Positions 41,877-51,406 of a DNA stretch of 64,000 bases are shown in pieces; position 1 is the first letter of the stretch, and the number at the start of each line of letters is the position of its first letter. Both the position numbers and the translations under genes were made by a program. This DNA comes from Streptosporangium nondiastaticum (GTDB taxonomy: Bacteria; Actinomycetota; Actinomycetes; Streptomycetales; Streptomycetaceae): positions 1 through 64,000 of the forward strand of contig NZ_PXWG01000009.1 of the NCBI RefSeq assembly GCF_003011965.1, in the 5' to 3' direction. The notes under the pieces are model-generated. The model did not search any database and had not been told where the DNA came from. It saw only the letters and a program-made list of their open reading frames with translations.

Positions 41877-43673
41877 CTACAGAGGCGCTTCCCACACCAC
41901 CCGGGTGCCGCCCCCGTCCTCCCCGAGCCCGGGCCCGTACGAGCTGGAGCCGCCCAGCGACTCGGCGCGCTTGGCGAGGTTCCTCAGCCCGCTGCGCCGG
42001 CCGCCCTCCGGGATGCCGACCCCGTCGTCCGCAACGGTCAGCCGCACCGCCGGCCTGCCGTCCGGAAGAGTGACCGTGGCATCGACGACCACCTCCATCC
42101 GGGACGCGCGGGCGTGCCGGAACGCGTTGGAGAGGGCCTCGCGCAGCGCCGCGATGAGGTTCTTGCCGGTGAGCTCCCCGACCTTCGCGTCGACGGGGCC
42201 GACGAAGTTCGCGGACGGCTGGAAGCCCAGCGGCACCGCTGCCGTTCCCAGCTCGCGCAGGACGCGCGTACGGAGCCCCGCGGGCGCCTCGGCGGGCCCC
42301 TGCTGCAGCGCGAAGATGGCCGTACGGATCTCCTGGATGGTCACGTCCAGCTCGTCGACGGCCTGCCCGACCTTCACCTTCACGTCGGGGACGACGGCGT
42401 TGCGCTGGGCGCTCTCCAGCATCAGCCCGGTGGCGAACAGCCGCTGGATGACCAGGTCGTGCAGGTCGCGGGCGATCCGGTCGCGGTCCTCGTAGACGGC
42501 CAGCCGCTCGCGGTCGCGCTGCGCCTCGGCCATGACGAGCGCGAGGGCGGCCTGGGCGGCGAACTGGGCGGCGAGCGTGCGCTCGGCCGGCGTGAACCTG
42601 CGGGCCCCGCGCGCCCGCGGCGTCGCGAGCGTCCCCAGCACCCGGTCGCCGCTCTTGAGCGGCAGCAGCATGCTCGGGCCGAAGCGGGGCGCCACCTCCG
42701 TGATCATGCGGGGGTCGGTGGCCGAGTCGTCGATGAAGACGGGTTCGCCGGCGAGCAGGTGCGAGACCACCGGGCTGTGCGGCGGTATCACCGTCCCCAG
42801 CAGGCCGGACGGGTCGTCGGCGGAGACGGCCACCATCTCCAGCCCGCCGTCGCCGTCCGGCAGCAGCACGATGCCCGCGGCCGAGTCCGCGAGGCGGCGC
42901 GCCTGCTCGGCGACGACCGACAGGGCGTCCTCGGCGTCACCGCGCGACAGCAGGGCCGTCGTGACGGCCACCGAACCGTCGATCCAGCGCATGCGCTGGC
43001 GCTCCTCGTCGTGCACGCGCGCGTTGCCGATCGCGATGCCGGCCTCCGTCGCCAGGATCTTCACCATGTTCAGGTCGGCGAGGCTGAACTCGCGGCCGTC
43101 CCGCTTCTCGGTGAGGTAGAGGTTGCCGAAGATCTCGGCGCCCACACGGATGGGCACGCCCAGGAAGGTGCGCATGGGCGGGTGTTCCGGCGGGAAGCCG
43201 GCCGAGCGCGGGTCCGACGAGAGGTCGGTGAGCATCACGGGCGCGGGCTGGTGGATGAGCGCCCCGAGCAGCCCGTGGTGGCCGTCGGGGAGCGCGCCGA
43301 TGCGCTCGTGCTGCTCCTTCGTCACGCCGTACGTGATGAAGTCGGCCAGGCCCTTACCGGTGGAGTCGATGATGCCGATGGCCGCGTAGCGGGCGTCGGT
43401 GAGCTCGGCCGCGATCCGTGTGATCCGGTCGAGGGTGCTGTGCAGCTCCAGGCCCGTGCCGACCGAGCGCATGGCCTCCAGCAGCTGCGGGATGCGCGCG
43501 GTGAGCTCCGTGGACATGCCCTGGAGGCTGCGGGTGGCCTCCGTGGCGATGGCCAGGGGGTCCATCGGGCCCGGCCCGCGTCCGGGCGCGCCGGCCCGTC
43601 CGGGGCCGGCGGCGTCCCGCGGGCGGGGGGCGTCTGCCGTGGCTGCCATACCCAAGAGCCTAGTAAGCCCCAT
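41877..43673 (-). CDS. GAF-domain sensor histidine kinase (DevS/NarL-partner type)
   Basis: A 598-residue soluble kinase. Two GAF domains (about 65-195 and 220-385) sense a ligand or redox state, as in DevS/DosT. A HisKA_3 dimerisation domain with the phosphoacceptor in DRDRIARDLHDLVIQRLF follows, then HATPase_c with ALREALSNAFRHARA and TVADDGVGIP. No response regulator gene is nearby, so its partner is encoded elsewhere. ATG 43673 lies inside the end of cydDC (14-base overlap); ATG 43649, just past the cydDC stop, is an alternative. Its position in the cyd row suggests a respiratory or redox cue. Confidence 0.9.
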   Translation of the reverse strand: MGLTRLLGMAATADAPRPRDAAGPGRAGAPGRGPGPMDPLAIATEATRSLQGMSTELTARIPQLLEAMRSVGTGLELHSTLDRITRIAAELTDARYAAIGIIDSTGKGLADFITYGVTKEQHERIGALPDGHHGLLGALIHQPAPVMLTDLSSDPRSAGFPPEHPPMRTFLGVPIRVGAEIFGNLYLTEKRDGREFSLADLNMVKILATEAGIAIGNARVHDEERQRMRWIDGSVAVTTALLSRGDAEDALSVVAEQARRLADSAAGIVLLPDGDGGLEMVAVSADDPSGLLGTVIPPHSPVVSHLLAGEPVFIDDSATDPRMITEVAPRFGPSMLLPLKSGDRVLGTLATPRARGARRFTPAERTLAAQFAAQAALALVMAEAQRDRERLAVYEDRDRIARDLHDLVIQRLFATGLMLESAQRNAVVPDVKVKVGQAVDELDVTIQEIRTAIFALQQGPAEAPAGLRTRVLRELGTAAVPLGFQPSANFVGPVDAKVGELTGKNLIAALREALSNAFRHARASRMEVVVDATVTLPDGRPAVRLTVADDGVGIPEGGRRSGLRNLAKRAESLGGSSSYGPGLGEDGGGTRVVWEAPL

Positions 43674-46600
43674 TTGTCAGGGAAAGCGCTTGCGGGCGGG
43701 TGTCCGCCCCGGTCTCCGCCTCGGCCTCGCGCTCCAGCATCCGGCGGAACGGCCCCTCCGCGCCCGCCAGCGCCCCGTACGGGCCTCGCTGGACCGTCCG
43801 GCCCCGCTCCAGCACGATCACCTCGTCGACGGCCTCCAGACCCGTCAGCCGGTGCGTGATGAGCACGGTCGTGCGGCCCTCCGTGGCCGCCAGCAGGTCC
43901 GCGGTCAGCGCGTCCGCGGTCGGCAGGTCGAGGTGCTCGGCCGGCTCGTCGAGCACCAGCACGGGGAAGTCCGCGAGCAGCGCGCGGGCGAGCGCGAGCC
44001 GCTGCCGCTGCCCGCCGGACAGACGCGCCCCGTGCTCCCCCACGAGCGTGTCGAGCCCCTGCGGAAGGCCGTCGACCCACTCCAGGAGACGCGCCGACCG
44101 CAGGGCTTCGCGCAGATCGGCCTCACTCGCGTCCAGGCGGGCAAGGCGCAGGTTCTCGCGCAGGGAGCTGTCGAAGATGTGCGCGTCCTGGGCGCACAGC
44201 CCCACCAGCCCGCGCACCGCTTCGCCCGCCATGGGCGCCGTGTCCTTGCCGGCCAGGGTGTACGCGCCGGACTCCGCGTCCAGGAAGCGCAGCAGCACCT
44301 GCGCGAGCGTCGTCTTACCGGCTCCGGACCGGCCCACCACGGCCACCCTGCGGCCCGCTCCGAGCTCCAGGCCGAACTCCTCCAGGGCGGGTGCGGGCTG
44401 CCCCGGGTAGCGCGCCGTCAGGCCGGTCAGCCGCAGCGGGAAGGGTGTTCCGGGCGCGTCGGCCGTCCCCTCCCGTACGGGCGGAGGCGCGTCCAGCACC
44501 TCGTACACGCGCTCCGCGGAGCGCCGTACGCGCTGCCGGTACTGCACCGCGAGCGGGAGACCGGCCACCGCCTCGAACGCAGCCAGCGGGGTCAGCACCA
44601 CCACGGCCAGCCACAGGCCGTCCAGGCGGCCTGTGGACACAGCCGTCACTCCCGTCCAGGCGGCAGCAGCCACCGTCAGACCGCACGCGAGGACGGAGAG
44701 GCCCGAGCCGAGCGCCGTGGCCGCCGCGGCGCGCCGGGCGATACGGGTGAGCCGGCCGTCGGCCGCACGCAGTCCGGCCAGCCGCTCCGGCAGGGCGCCG
44801 GCCACGGTCAACTCGTCCGTGCCGGCGAGGACATCGACCACCTGGACGGACAACTCGCCGCGGGCGGGCGCGGACTGCCGCTCAGCTCGCCGGGCGACCG
44901 CCCCGGACAGCAGCGGCACGGCCACGCCCGCGACCAGCAGCCCGAGGGCGAGCACGAGGCCGGCCTCCGGGAGCAGCCAGGCCGTGAAGCCGACGGCCGC
45001 GCCGCTCACGAGGACGGCCGAACCGACCGGCAGCAGCCAGCGCAGGAAGTAGTCCTGCAGGGCGTCCACGTCCGCCACGAGCCGGGACAGCAGGTCGCCC
45101 CGGTGGGTGTCGCGCAGCCCGGCGGGCGCCAGGCGCTCCAGCCGTCGGTACACCCCGACGCGCAGGCCGGCCAGGGCCCGCAGGACGGCGTCGTGGGAGA
45201 CCAGGCGCTCGGCGTAGCGGAAGACGGCGCGCCCGATGCCGAACGTGCGGGTCGCGGTGACGGCGACCATCAGATAGAGCACGGGCGGCTGCTGCGAGGC
45301 GCGCGAGATGAGCCAGCCGGACACGGCCATCAGCCCCACGGCGCTGCCGAGGGCGAGAGCGCCCAGCAGCAGTGCCAGGGCGAACCGCGCCCGCAGGGGG
45401 CGCCCGGCGGCGCGCACGCGCCGCAGGACGCCGGGAGTCCGCCGACCGCTCAGGACTCCGGCCCGCTCGCCGGCGGCCGTCTCCGAGGCCCCCGGTGCCG
45501 GGCGCGGCCCGCCCGGGCCCTGGCTCTCCGGCTCCTGCCCGCCCGGGCCCTTCGGCTCCGGGGCGCCGCCTCGGGCATCGGCAGCCTGCTGCGGAGCCGC
45601 ATGCGGTTCCGGCTCGCCGGCCCGCTGCGCCGGCACCGCGTCCGGGCCGGGGGCGGGGCCGGAGGCCGGACCCGGGATCGGCCCGGCCACCCGTACCGTC
45701 CGGTCGGCCACGGCGAGCAGCGCCGGCCGGTGCACGACCATGATCACGGTGCGGCCGGCGGCGAGCCTCCGGATCGCTTCGACGACCGAGGCCTCGGTCT
45801 CGCCGTCCAGGTTCGCCGTCGGCTCGTCGAGCAGCAGGACCGGCCGGTCGGCAAGGAACGCCCTTGCCAGCGCGAGGCGTTGGCGCTGCCCGGCGGAGAG
45901 CCCGGCTCCGTTCTCGCCGAGCCGGGTGTCAGTGCCGTGGTGCAGCATGGACACGAAGTCGAGCGCACCGGCAGCGCGCAGTGCGTCGCGCACCTGTGCG
46001 TCCGTGGCGCCGGGCCGCGCCAGCCGTACGTTCTCGGCGACCGTCCCGGCGAAGAGACGGGGTCGTTGCGGGACCCAGGCCACCTGGTCCCGCCAGCTTT
46101 CGGGGGAGAGCGATGCCAGGTCCGTACCGCCCACGAGCACCCGGCCGGCGGCCGGGCGGGCGAAGCCGAGGAGCACGTTCAGCAGGGTGGTCTTGCCGCA
46201 GCCGCTGGGGCCCACGAGCGCGACCGTCTCCCCGGCCCGGACCTCGAACGACGTCTCGGGCAGGGCGGGTTCGGAGCGGCCCGCGTGGCGCACCACCAGC
46301 CGGTCGACGGTCACACCGGCGCGCCGGGCGTCGGGGGCCGGAGCGGTCCCCGCCGGGGCCGGCTCGGTCTCCAGGACGGCGAAGACCTCGTCGGCGGCCG
46401 CCAGGCCCTCGGCCGCCGCGTGGTACTGCGCGCCCACCTGCCTCAGCGGCAGATACGCCTCGGGCGCGAGCACCAGCACCATCAGCCCGGTGTACAGGTC
46501 GAGTTCACCGTGCACGAGCCGCATGCCGATGCCGACGGCGACGAGGGCCACCGACACGGTCGCGAGGAGTTCGAGGGCGAAGGAGGAGAGGAAGGCGATG

Positions 46601-47316
46601 CGCAGGGTCCGCAGCGTGGCCCGCCGGTAGTCGGCGGTGATCGCCCGGATCGACTCGGCCTGCGCCTTGGCCCGGCCGAAGACCTTGAGCGTGGGCAGCC
46701 CGGCGACGACGTCGAGGAAGTGCCCGGACAGCCGTGACAGCAGCCGCCATTGGCGGTCCATCCGCGACTGGGTGGCCCAGCCGATGAGGACCATGAAGAG
46801 GGGGATGAGCGGCAGCGTGAGGACGATGATCAGCGCGGAGACCCAGTCCGCGGAGACGATACGGGCGAGGACGGCGACGGGGACGACGACCGCGAGGCCC
46901 AGCTGGGGCAGGTAACGGGCGAAGTAGTCGTCGAGCGCGTCGACGCCGCGGGTGGCGAGCGTGGTGAGCTCGCCGGTCCGGCGCGCGTCCAGCCAGGCGG
47001 GGCCGAGCCGGGTGGCGCGGGTCAGCAGGCGGTCGCGCAGCTCGGACTTGACCGCCGCGCTCGCGCGGTGCGCGGCGAGTTCGGTGAGCCAGGACACGGC
47101 GGCGCGGCCGGCGGCCACGGCGGCCAGCAGCGCGAGGGCCGTGCCCAGGTCCCCGGCGGACCGCCCGTGCCGGAAGGCGCCGGTGACGATCTCCGCGACG
47201 AGCATCGCCTGGGCGATGACGAGGCCGGCGCCCGCCAGCCCCAGCGCGACGGAGGCGGCCAGGAAGAGGCGGGTCGCCGTGGCGTACCTGAGCAGTCGGG
47301 GGTCGACGGGCTTCAT
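43660..47316 (-). CDS. cydDC: CydDC fused thiol-exporter ABC transporter
   Basis: Exports cysteine/glutathione-type thiols and is needed for cytochrome bd assembly. A 1218-residue fusion of CydD and CydC: membrane domain 1 (about 15-310); ATPase 1 with GPSGCGKTT, LSAGQRQRLALARA and VLLLDEPTANLD (about 330-560); a Pro/Gly-rich linker (about 560-640); membrane domain 2 (about 650-940); and ATPase 2 with GRSGAGKTT, LSGGQRQRLALARA and VLVLDEPAEHLD (about 970-1195). The fusion is usual in Streptomyces. It lies 43 bp after cydB. The kinase start overlaps its end. Confidence 0.95.
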   Translation of the reverse strand: MKPVDPRLLRYATATRLFLAASVALGLAGAGLVIAQAMLVAEIVTGAFRHGRSAGDLGTALALLAAVAAGRAAVSWLTELAAHRASAAVKSELRDRLLTRATRLGPAWLDARRTGELTTLATRGVDALDDYFARYLPQLGLAVVVPVAVLARIVSADWVSALIIVLTLPLIPLFMVLIGWATQSRMDRQWRLLSRLSGHFLDVVAGLPTLKVFGRAKAQAESIRAITADYRRATLRTLRIAFLSSFALELLATVSVALVAVGIGMRLVHGELDLYTGLMVLVLAPEAYLPLRQVGAQYHAAAEGLAAADEVFAVLETEPAPAGTAPAPDARRAGVTVDRLVVRHAGRSEPALPETSFEVRAGETVALVGPSGCGKTTLLNVLLGFARPAAGRVLVGGTDLASLSPESWRDQVAWVPQRPRLFAGTVAENVRLARPGATDAQVRDALRAAGALDFVSMLHHGTDTRLGENGAGLSAGQRQRLALARAFLADRPVLLLDEPTANLDGETEASVVEAIRRLAAGRTVIMVVHRPALLAVADRTVRVAGPIPGPASGPAPGPDAVPAQRAGEPEPHAAPQQAADARGGAPEPKGPGGQEPESQGPGGPRPAPGASETAAGERAGVLSGRRTPGVLRRVRAAGRPLRARFALALLLGALALGSAVGLMAVSGWLISRASQQPPVLYLMVAVTATRTFGIGRAVFRYAERLVSHDAVLRALAGLRVGVYRRLERLAPAGLRDTHRGDLLSRLVADVDALQDYFLRWLLPVGSAVLVSGAAVGFTAWLLPEAGLVLALGLLVAGVAVPLLSGAVARRAERQSAPARGELSVQVVDVLAGTDELTVAGALPERLAGLRAADGRLTRIARRAAAATALGSGLSVLACGLTVAAAAWTGVTAVSTGRLDGLWLAVVVLTPLAAFEAVAGLPLAVQYRQRVRRSAERVYEVLDAPPPVREGTADAPGTPFPLRLTGLTARYPGQPAPALEEFGLELGAGRRVAVVGRSGAGKTTLAQVLLRFLDAESGAYTLAGKDTAPMAGEAVRGLVGLCAQDAHIFDSSLRENLRLARLDASEADLREALRSARLLEWVDGLPQGLDTLVGEHGARLSGGQRQRLALARALLADFPVLVLDEPAEHLDLPTADALTADLLAATEGRTTVLITHRLTGLEAVDEVIVLERGRTVQRGPYGALAGAEGPFRRMLEREAEAETGADTRPQALSLTNGAY

Positions 47317-47359
47317 GGCTGCCTGTCCTCCGTCCGTCGTCGCTGGGGGTCCGTGCGCC

Positions 47360-48367
47360 CTAGTGGGCGGCGGGTGCCGGAATGTGCTGCGTGCCGATCC
47401 GCTTGCGGAAGACCCAGTACGTCCACGCCTGGTAGCCGATGATCAGGGGCGTCATGGGCACCGCGACCCAGGTCATGATCTTCAGCGTGTACGGGCTGGA
47501 GGCCGCGCTTGCGGCGGTCAGGCTCCAGGCCGGGTTGGCCGAGGAGGGCATGACGTCCGGGAAGAGCGCGAGGAAGACCAGCGCGAAGGCCGCGGCGACC
47601 GCCACGCCGGAGCACGCGAAGGCCCAGCCCTCGCGCCCGTAGTGGTTCATGACCAGCGCGGCTGCCAGCGCCGCCAGGGAGACGATCAGGGCGGGCAGGC
47701 TGCGTCCGTTGCCGGACTCGATCTGCGTCCAGCCGAGGAAGGCCACGGCGAGGACGCCCGAGGTCATCCCCAGCACGGTGGCCCTGGAGCGGGCCCGGTC
47801 GCGGATGTCGCCCACCGTCTTCAGCGCGGCGAAGACCGCGCCGTGGAAGGTGAACAGCACGAGGGTCAGGAGGCCGCCCAGGAGCGCGTACGGGCCGAAG
47901 AGGTCGGCGAGGGTCCCGGTGAAGTTCTTGTCCGGCCCGATCGGCACCCCGCGCACGATGTTCGCGAAGACGACGCCCCACAGGAAGGCCGGCAGGAGCG
48001 AGCACCAGAAGATCGCGTGCTCCCAGTTGCGCTGCCAGCGCTCACCGCTGCGCTTGTGGCGGTACTCGAAGGCGACGCCGCGCACGATCAGGCAGACCAG
48101 GATGGCCAGGAGGGGCAGGTAGAAGCCGCTGAACAGGGTCGCGTACCAGTCGGGGAACGCCGCGAAGGTCGCGCCGGCCGCCGTGATCAGCCAGACCTCG
48201 TTGCCGTCCCAGACGGGGCCGATCGTGTTGATCAGCACCCGGCGCTCGGTGCGGTCGCGGGCCAGCAGCTTGGTCAGCACGCCTATGCCGAAGTCGAACC
48301 CTTCGAGGAAGAAGTAGCCGGTCCACAGGACGGCGATCAGCAGGAACCAGAAGTCGTGGAGGTGCAT
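47360..48367 (-). CDS. cydB: Cytochrome bd oxidase subunit II
   Basis: A 335-residue membrane subunit with about nine helices. It has the typical start MHLHDFWFLLIAVLWTGYFF and FDFGIGVLTKLL, then GPVWDGNEVWLITAAGATFA. With CydA it forms a quinol oxidase that reduces oxygen to water at low oxygen tension. It lies 69 bp after cydA and before cydDC in a single minus-strand operon. Confidence 0.96.
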   Translation of the reverse strand: MHLHDFWFLLIAVLWTGYFFLEGFDFGIGVLTKLLARDRTERRVLINTIGPVWDGNEVWLITAAGATFAAFPDWYATLFSGFYLPLLAILVCLIVRGVAFEYRHKRSGERWQRNWEHAIFWCSLLPAFLWGVVFANIVRGVPIGPDKNFTGTLADLFGPYALLGGLLTLVLFTFHGAVFAALKTVGDIRDRARSRATVLGMTSGVLAVAFLGWTQIESGNGRSLPALIVSLAALAAALVMNHYGREGWAFACSGVAVAAAFALVFLALFPDVMPSSANPAWSLTAASAASSPYTLKIMTWVAVPMTPLIIGYQAWTYWVFRKRIGTQHIPAPAAH

Positions 48368-48436
48368 GGTCGGTTCTCCGTTCCGTTCCGCCGCGTCGGC
48401 AGACGAGGGCGTCGGACGAAATCGTCGGTCGGCGCG

Positions 48437-50014
48437 TCAGTAGGCGAAGGTCATCGGCTTGTCGGCGTCCTCGGGGTGCTCGGCCGCGCCGCCGGAGGGC
48501 AGCCGCAGCCGGGGGTCCTTCGCGGGCGGCTTCTCGTCGGTGTCCGGTCCGGCCTTGCCGTACTTCACGAGCAGCTTGACCTCGACCACGGCCAGCACCC
48601 CGTACAGCAGGGTGAAGACACCCATGGAGGTGAGCACCTCGGCCTGGCTGACGCCGGGCGACACCGCGTCGGCGGTCTTCATCAGGCCGTAGACACCCCA
48701 GGGCTGGCGGCCCATCTCGGTGAAGATCCATCCGAAGGAGTTGGCGATCAGCGGGAAGCCCATGGTGAGGATGCCGATCCGCCACGACCAGGTGGTGAAG
48801 AACGGGCTCATCTCGCGGTTCTTGGTCAGCATCAGCCGCGGGACCTCGTTCTCGCCCGTGCGGTACTCGGGCGCGAGCCAGAACTTCTTGCGCGTGGTCC
48901 ACAGCCCGATCAGCGCGGCGACGAAGGAGGTCATCCCGAAGCCGATCATGAGCCGGAAGCCCCAGAAGGTCATGAAGATGCTGGGGATGTAGTCCTCCGG
49001 CTTGCCGCCGTACTGGGCGGCCTCGCGGGCGGCGATGTCGTTGATGCCGGGGACGGCCTCGGAGAAGTTGTTGTGGGCGAGGAAGGAGAGCAGGCCCGGG
49101 ATCTCTATCTCGACGCTGTTGTGGCCCTTGGAGACGTCGCCGACCGCGAAGACCGAGAACGGCGCCGGTGCCTTGGTCTCCCACAGGGCCTCGGCAGCGG
49201 CCATCTTCATCGGCTGCTGCTCGAACATCACCTTGCCGAGCTCGTCGCCGCTGACCGCGGTGCCCAGACCGGCGATCACCGCGACGACGAGGCCGGTGCG
49301 CAGCGAGGCCCGCATCGCGCCGACCTGGTTGCGCTGCTTCTCGCCGAGCTCCTCGCCGCGCAGCTGCTTGCGCTTGGCGCGCCACAGGTGGAAGGAGGCG
49401 ATGCCGACGATGAAGGCGCCGCCGGTGAGGAAGGCCGCGGTGAGGGTGTGGAAGACGACGACGAGGGTGGTGTTCTGGGTGAGCACGGCCCAGATGTCCG
49501 TCAGGTGCGCCTTGCCGGTCGCCTTGTCGACGGCGTAGCCGATGGGGTGCTGCATCCAGGAGTTCGCGGCCAGGATGAAGTACGAGGACAGCAGCGTGCC
49601 GACGGCGACGATCCAGATGCACGCACAGTGGATCTTCTTCGGCAGCTTGTCCCAGCCGAAGATCCACAGGCCGATGAAGGTCGACTCGAAGAAGAAGGCC
49701 AGCAGGGCCTCCATCGCGAGCGGGGCGCCGAAGACGTCACCGACGAAGCGTGAGTAGTCCGACCAGTTCATGCCGAACTGGAACTCCTGCACGATGCCGG
49801 TGACCACACCCATCGCGATGTTGATCAGGAAGAGCTTTCCCCAGAACTTCGTCGCGTGGAAGTACTTGTCCTTGCCCGTGCGGACCCAGGCGGTCTCCAG
49901 CCCGGCGGTGATCGCGGCGAGGCTGATCGTGAGCGGGACGAAGAGAAAGTGGTAGACGGTCGTGATGCCGAACTGCCAGCGGGCCAGCGTCTCAGGAGCC
50001 AAAGCCAGATTCAC
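48437..50014 (-). CDS. cydA: Cytochrome bd oxidase subunit I
   Basis: A 525-residue haem-binding quinol oxidase subunit. The start LAPETLARWQFGITTVYHFLF contains the haem b595/d ligand region. EFQFGMNWSDYSRFVGDVFG, EALLAFFFESTFIGLW and a methionine/histidine haem b558 pair follow; GWIFTEMGRQPWG near residue 430 is diagnostic. The Q-loop is of the short type. GTG 50014 is chosen because AAGGAGAG lies 7-8 bases upstream and the extra upstream residues of the open frame are not CydA-like. A Rex-type operator lies about 95-110 bp upstream. Confidence 0.96.
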   Translation of the reverse strand: MNLALAPETLARWQFGITTVYHFLFVPLTISLAAITAGLETAWVRTGKDKYFHATKFWGKLFLINIAMGVVTGIVQEFQFGMNWSDYSRFVGDVFGAPLAMEALLAFFFESTFIGLWIFGWDKLPKKIHCACIWIVAVGTLLSSYFILAANSWMQHPIGYAVDKATGKAHLTDIWAVLTQNTTLVVVFHTLTAAFLTGGAFIVGIASFHLWRAKRKQLRGEELGEKQRNQVGAMRASLRTGLVVAVIAGLGTAVSGDELGKVMFEQQPMKMAAAEALWETKAPAPFSVFAVGDVSKGHNSVEIEIPGLLSFLAHNNFSEAVPGINDIAAREAAQYGGKPEDYIPSIFMTFWGFRLMIGFGMTSFVAALIGLWTTRKKFWLAPEYRTGENEVPRLMLTKNREMSPFFTTWSWRIGILTMGFPLIANSFGWIFTEMGRQPWGVYGLMKTADAVSPGVSQAEVLTSMGVFTLLYGVLAVVEVKLLVKYGKAGPDTDEKPPAKDPRLRLPSGGAAEHPEDADKPMTFAY

Positions 50015-50107
50015 TCGGTCTCTCCTTGCCTCTCGCATCGCCGGCAACACAGGTCCCCGGCGTTATGCACCTGTATGCCCCAGGTAAAGCAGGGCAATAG
50101 GGCGCGC

Positions 50108-50132
50108 TTGTGAACGCGTTCACATTCACAAG
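50108..50132. promoter_or_regulatory. Rex operator upstream of cydA
   Basis: The perfect palindrome TGTGAACGCGTTCACA (50109-50124) matches the Rex operator consensus TGTGAANNNNTTCACA, extended by TT on the left. A second overlapping half-site TTCACAAG follows (50125-50132). Rex is a NADH/NAD+-sensing repressor known to control cydABCD in S. coelicolor; low oxygen raises NADH and releases repression. Confidence 0.93.
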
Positions 50133-50249
50133 CATTATGGCGCACCAGCTTTTCGGACAACTCAGGGGGGTACCCCCTTCGGCCCTAGTGCGGCCCGGCC
50201 CCCGGTCCCCCGGCCGCGCCTGCACCCCGCCCCGCCCCGCCCTGACGCA

Positions 50250-50288
50250 CGAACGCCGCACGTCCCCGTCAGGGACATGCGGCGTTCG
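50250..50288 (-). terminator. Hairpin terminator after hisC
   Basis: CGAACGCCGCA (50250-50260) pairs with TGCGGCGTTCG (50278-50288); the interior GTCCC (50262-50266) and GGGAC (50272-50276) also pair. This gives a 16-bp hairpin with a single mismatch between the two stems. It lies 38 bases after the hisC stop on the minus strand. Confidence 0.85.
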
Positions 50289-50326
50289 ACGCGCAATTGC
50301 CTGCCGGCCGCCGGGCCGGCCGCCGG

Positions 50327-51406
50327 TCAGAGCTCCTTGCGGAACTCCTCCGCCACCCGCAGGAAGATGTCGTTCGCCTCGGTCTCACCGATGGTCACCC
50401 GTACGCCTTCGCCCGCGAACGGCCGCACGATCACACCGGCCCGCTCGCACGCCCCCGCGAAGTCGAGCGTCCGCTCGCCCAGCCGCAGCCACACGAAGTT
50501 CGCCTGGGTCACCGCCGGCGTCCAGCCCTGGCCCGTCAGCCCCTCGACGACCCGCGCCCGCTCCGCCACCAGCGCGTCGACCCGCTCGCGCAGGGCGTCC
50601 TCGCTGCGCAGCGAGGCGACCGCCGCCTCCTGCGCGATCTGGCTCACGCCGAACGGCACGGCCGTCTTGCGGAGCGCCGCGGCCACCGGCTCGTGCGCCA
50701 CGGCGAAGCCCACCCGGAGCCCCGCGAGGCCGTACGCCTTGGAGAAGGTGCGCAGCACGCAGACGTTGGGCCGGTCGCGGTAGAGCTCCAGGCCGTTGGG
50801 GAACTCCGGGTCGCGCACGAACTCGATGTACGCCTCGTCGAGCACCACCAGGATGCCGGAGGGCACCCGGTCCAGGAAGGACTCCAGCTCGGCCCGGTGC
50901 ACCACGGTGCCCGTGGGGTTGTTGGGGTTGCAGACGAAGATCAGCCGGGTCCGGTCGGTGATCGCCGCCAGCATCGCCTCCAGGTCGTGGACCTCGTCAC
51001 CGGTCAGCGGGACCTGCACCGGCGTGGCCCCGGAGACCTGGGTGATGATCGGGTACGCCTCGAAGGACCGCCAGGCGTAGATCACCTCGTCGCCGGGGCC
51101 GGCCGTGGCCTGCACCAGCTGCTGGGCCACGCCCACCGAGCCGGTGCCGGTGGCGAGGTGCGTCAGGGGCACGGAGAAGCGCTCGGCCAGCTCGGCCATC
51201 AGCCCGGCGCACGCCATGTCGGGGTAGCGGTTGAGCGAGCCGGCCGCGGCGACGGCCTGCTCCAGCACGCCCGGCAGCGGCGGATACGGGTTCTCGTTGG
51301 AGGACAGCTTGAACGCGACCGGGCCGTCGGCGGCGGCGGGCTTGCCCGGCTTGTAGGTGGGCACGTCGTCCAGCGCGGCACGCAGCTTCGGGGTCTTCTC
51401 GGTCAC
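50327..51406 (-). CDS. hisC: Histidinol-phosphate / aromatic aminotransferase (class I/II)
   Basis: A PLP-dependent aminotransferase of 359 residues. Visible: [15 protein letters not shown] near residue 30 (substrate phosphate region), [20 protein letters not shown] and the PLP lysine in [14 protein letters not shown], with the closing arginine region later. GTG 51406 is chosen because GTGGAGGACC lies upstream; ATG 51433 gives nine extra residues. The gene is not with other his genes, and related enzymes in actinobacteria can be phenylalanine/aromatic aminotransferases, so its main substrate is open. Confidence 0.9.
   Translation of the reverse strand: MTEKTPKLRAALDDVPTYKPGKPAAADGPVAFKLSSNENPYPPLPGVLEQAVAAAGSLNRYPDMACAGLMAELAERFSVPLTHLATGTGSVGVAQQLVQATAGPGDEVIYAWRSFEAYPIITQVSGATPVQVPLTGDEVHDLEAMLAAITDRTRLIFVCNPNNPTGTVVHRAELESFLDRVPSGILVVLDEAYIEFVRDPEFPNGLELYRDRPNVCVLRTFSKAYGLAGLRVGFAVAHEPVAAALRKTAVPFGVSQIAQEAAVASLRSEDALRERVDALVAERARVVEGLTGQGWTPAVTQANFVWLRLGERTLDFAGACERAGVIVRPFAGEGVRVTIGETEANDIFLRVAEEFRKEL

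Larger units (their letters stand above)
50015..50326. other. cydA promoter region and hisC 3' region
   Basis: No gene. It contains, from the cydA side, the cydA ribosome binding site, the Rex-type operator (50108-50132) and the hisC terminator hairpin (50250-50288). Confidence 0.75.

Noticed and set aside
43399..46737. 1112-residue plus-strand ORF antisense to cydDC
   Set aside because: Arg/Gly/Gln-rich translation typical of a GC-rich shadow frame; the minus strand encodes a clear ABC transporter with all motifs.
46952..49753. 933-residue plus-strand ORF across cydDC, cydB and cydA
   Set aside because: Shadow frame of three well-supported minus-strand genes; no domain recognisable.
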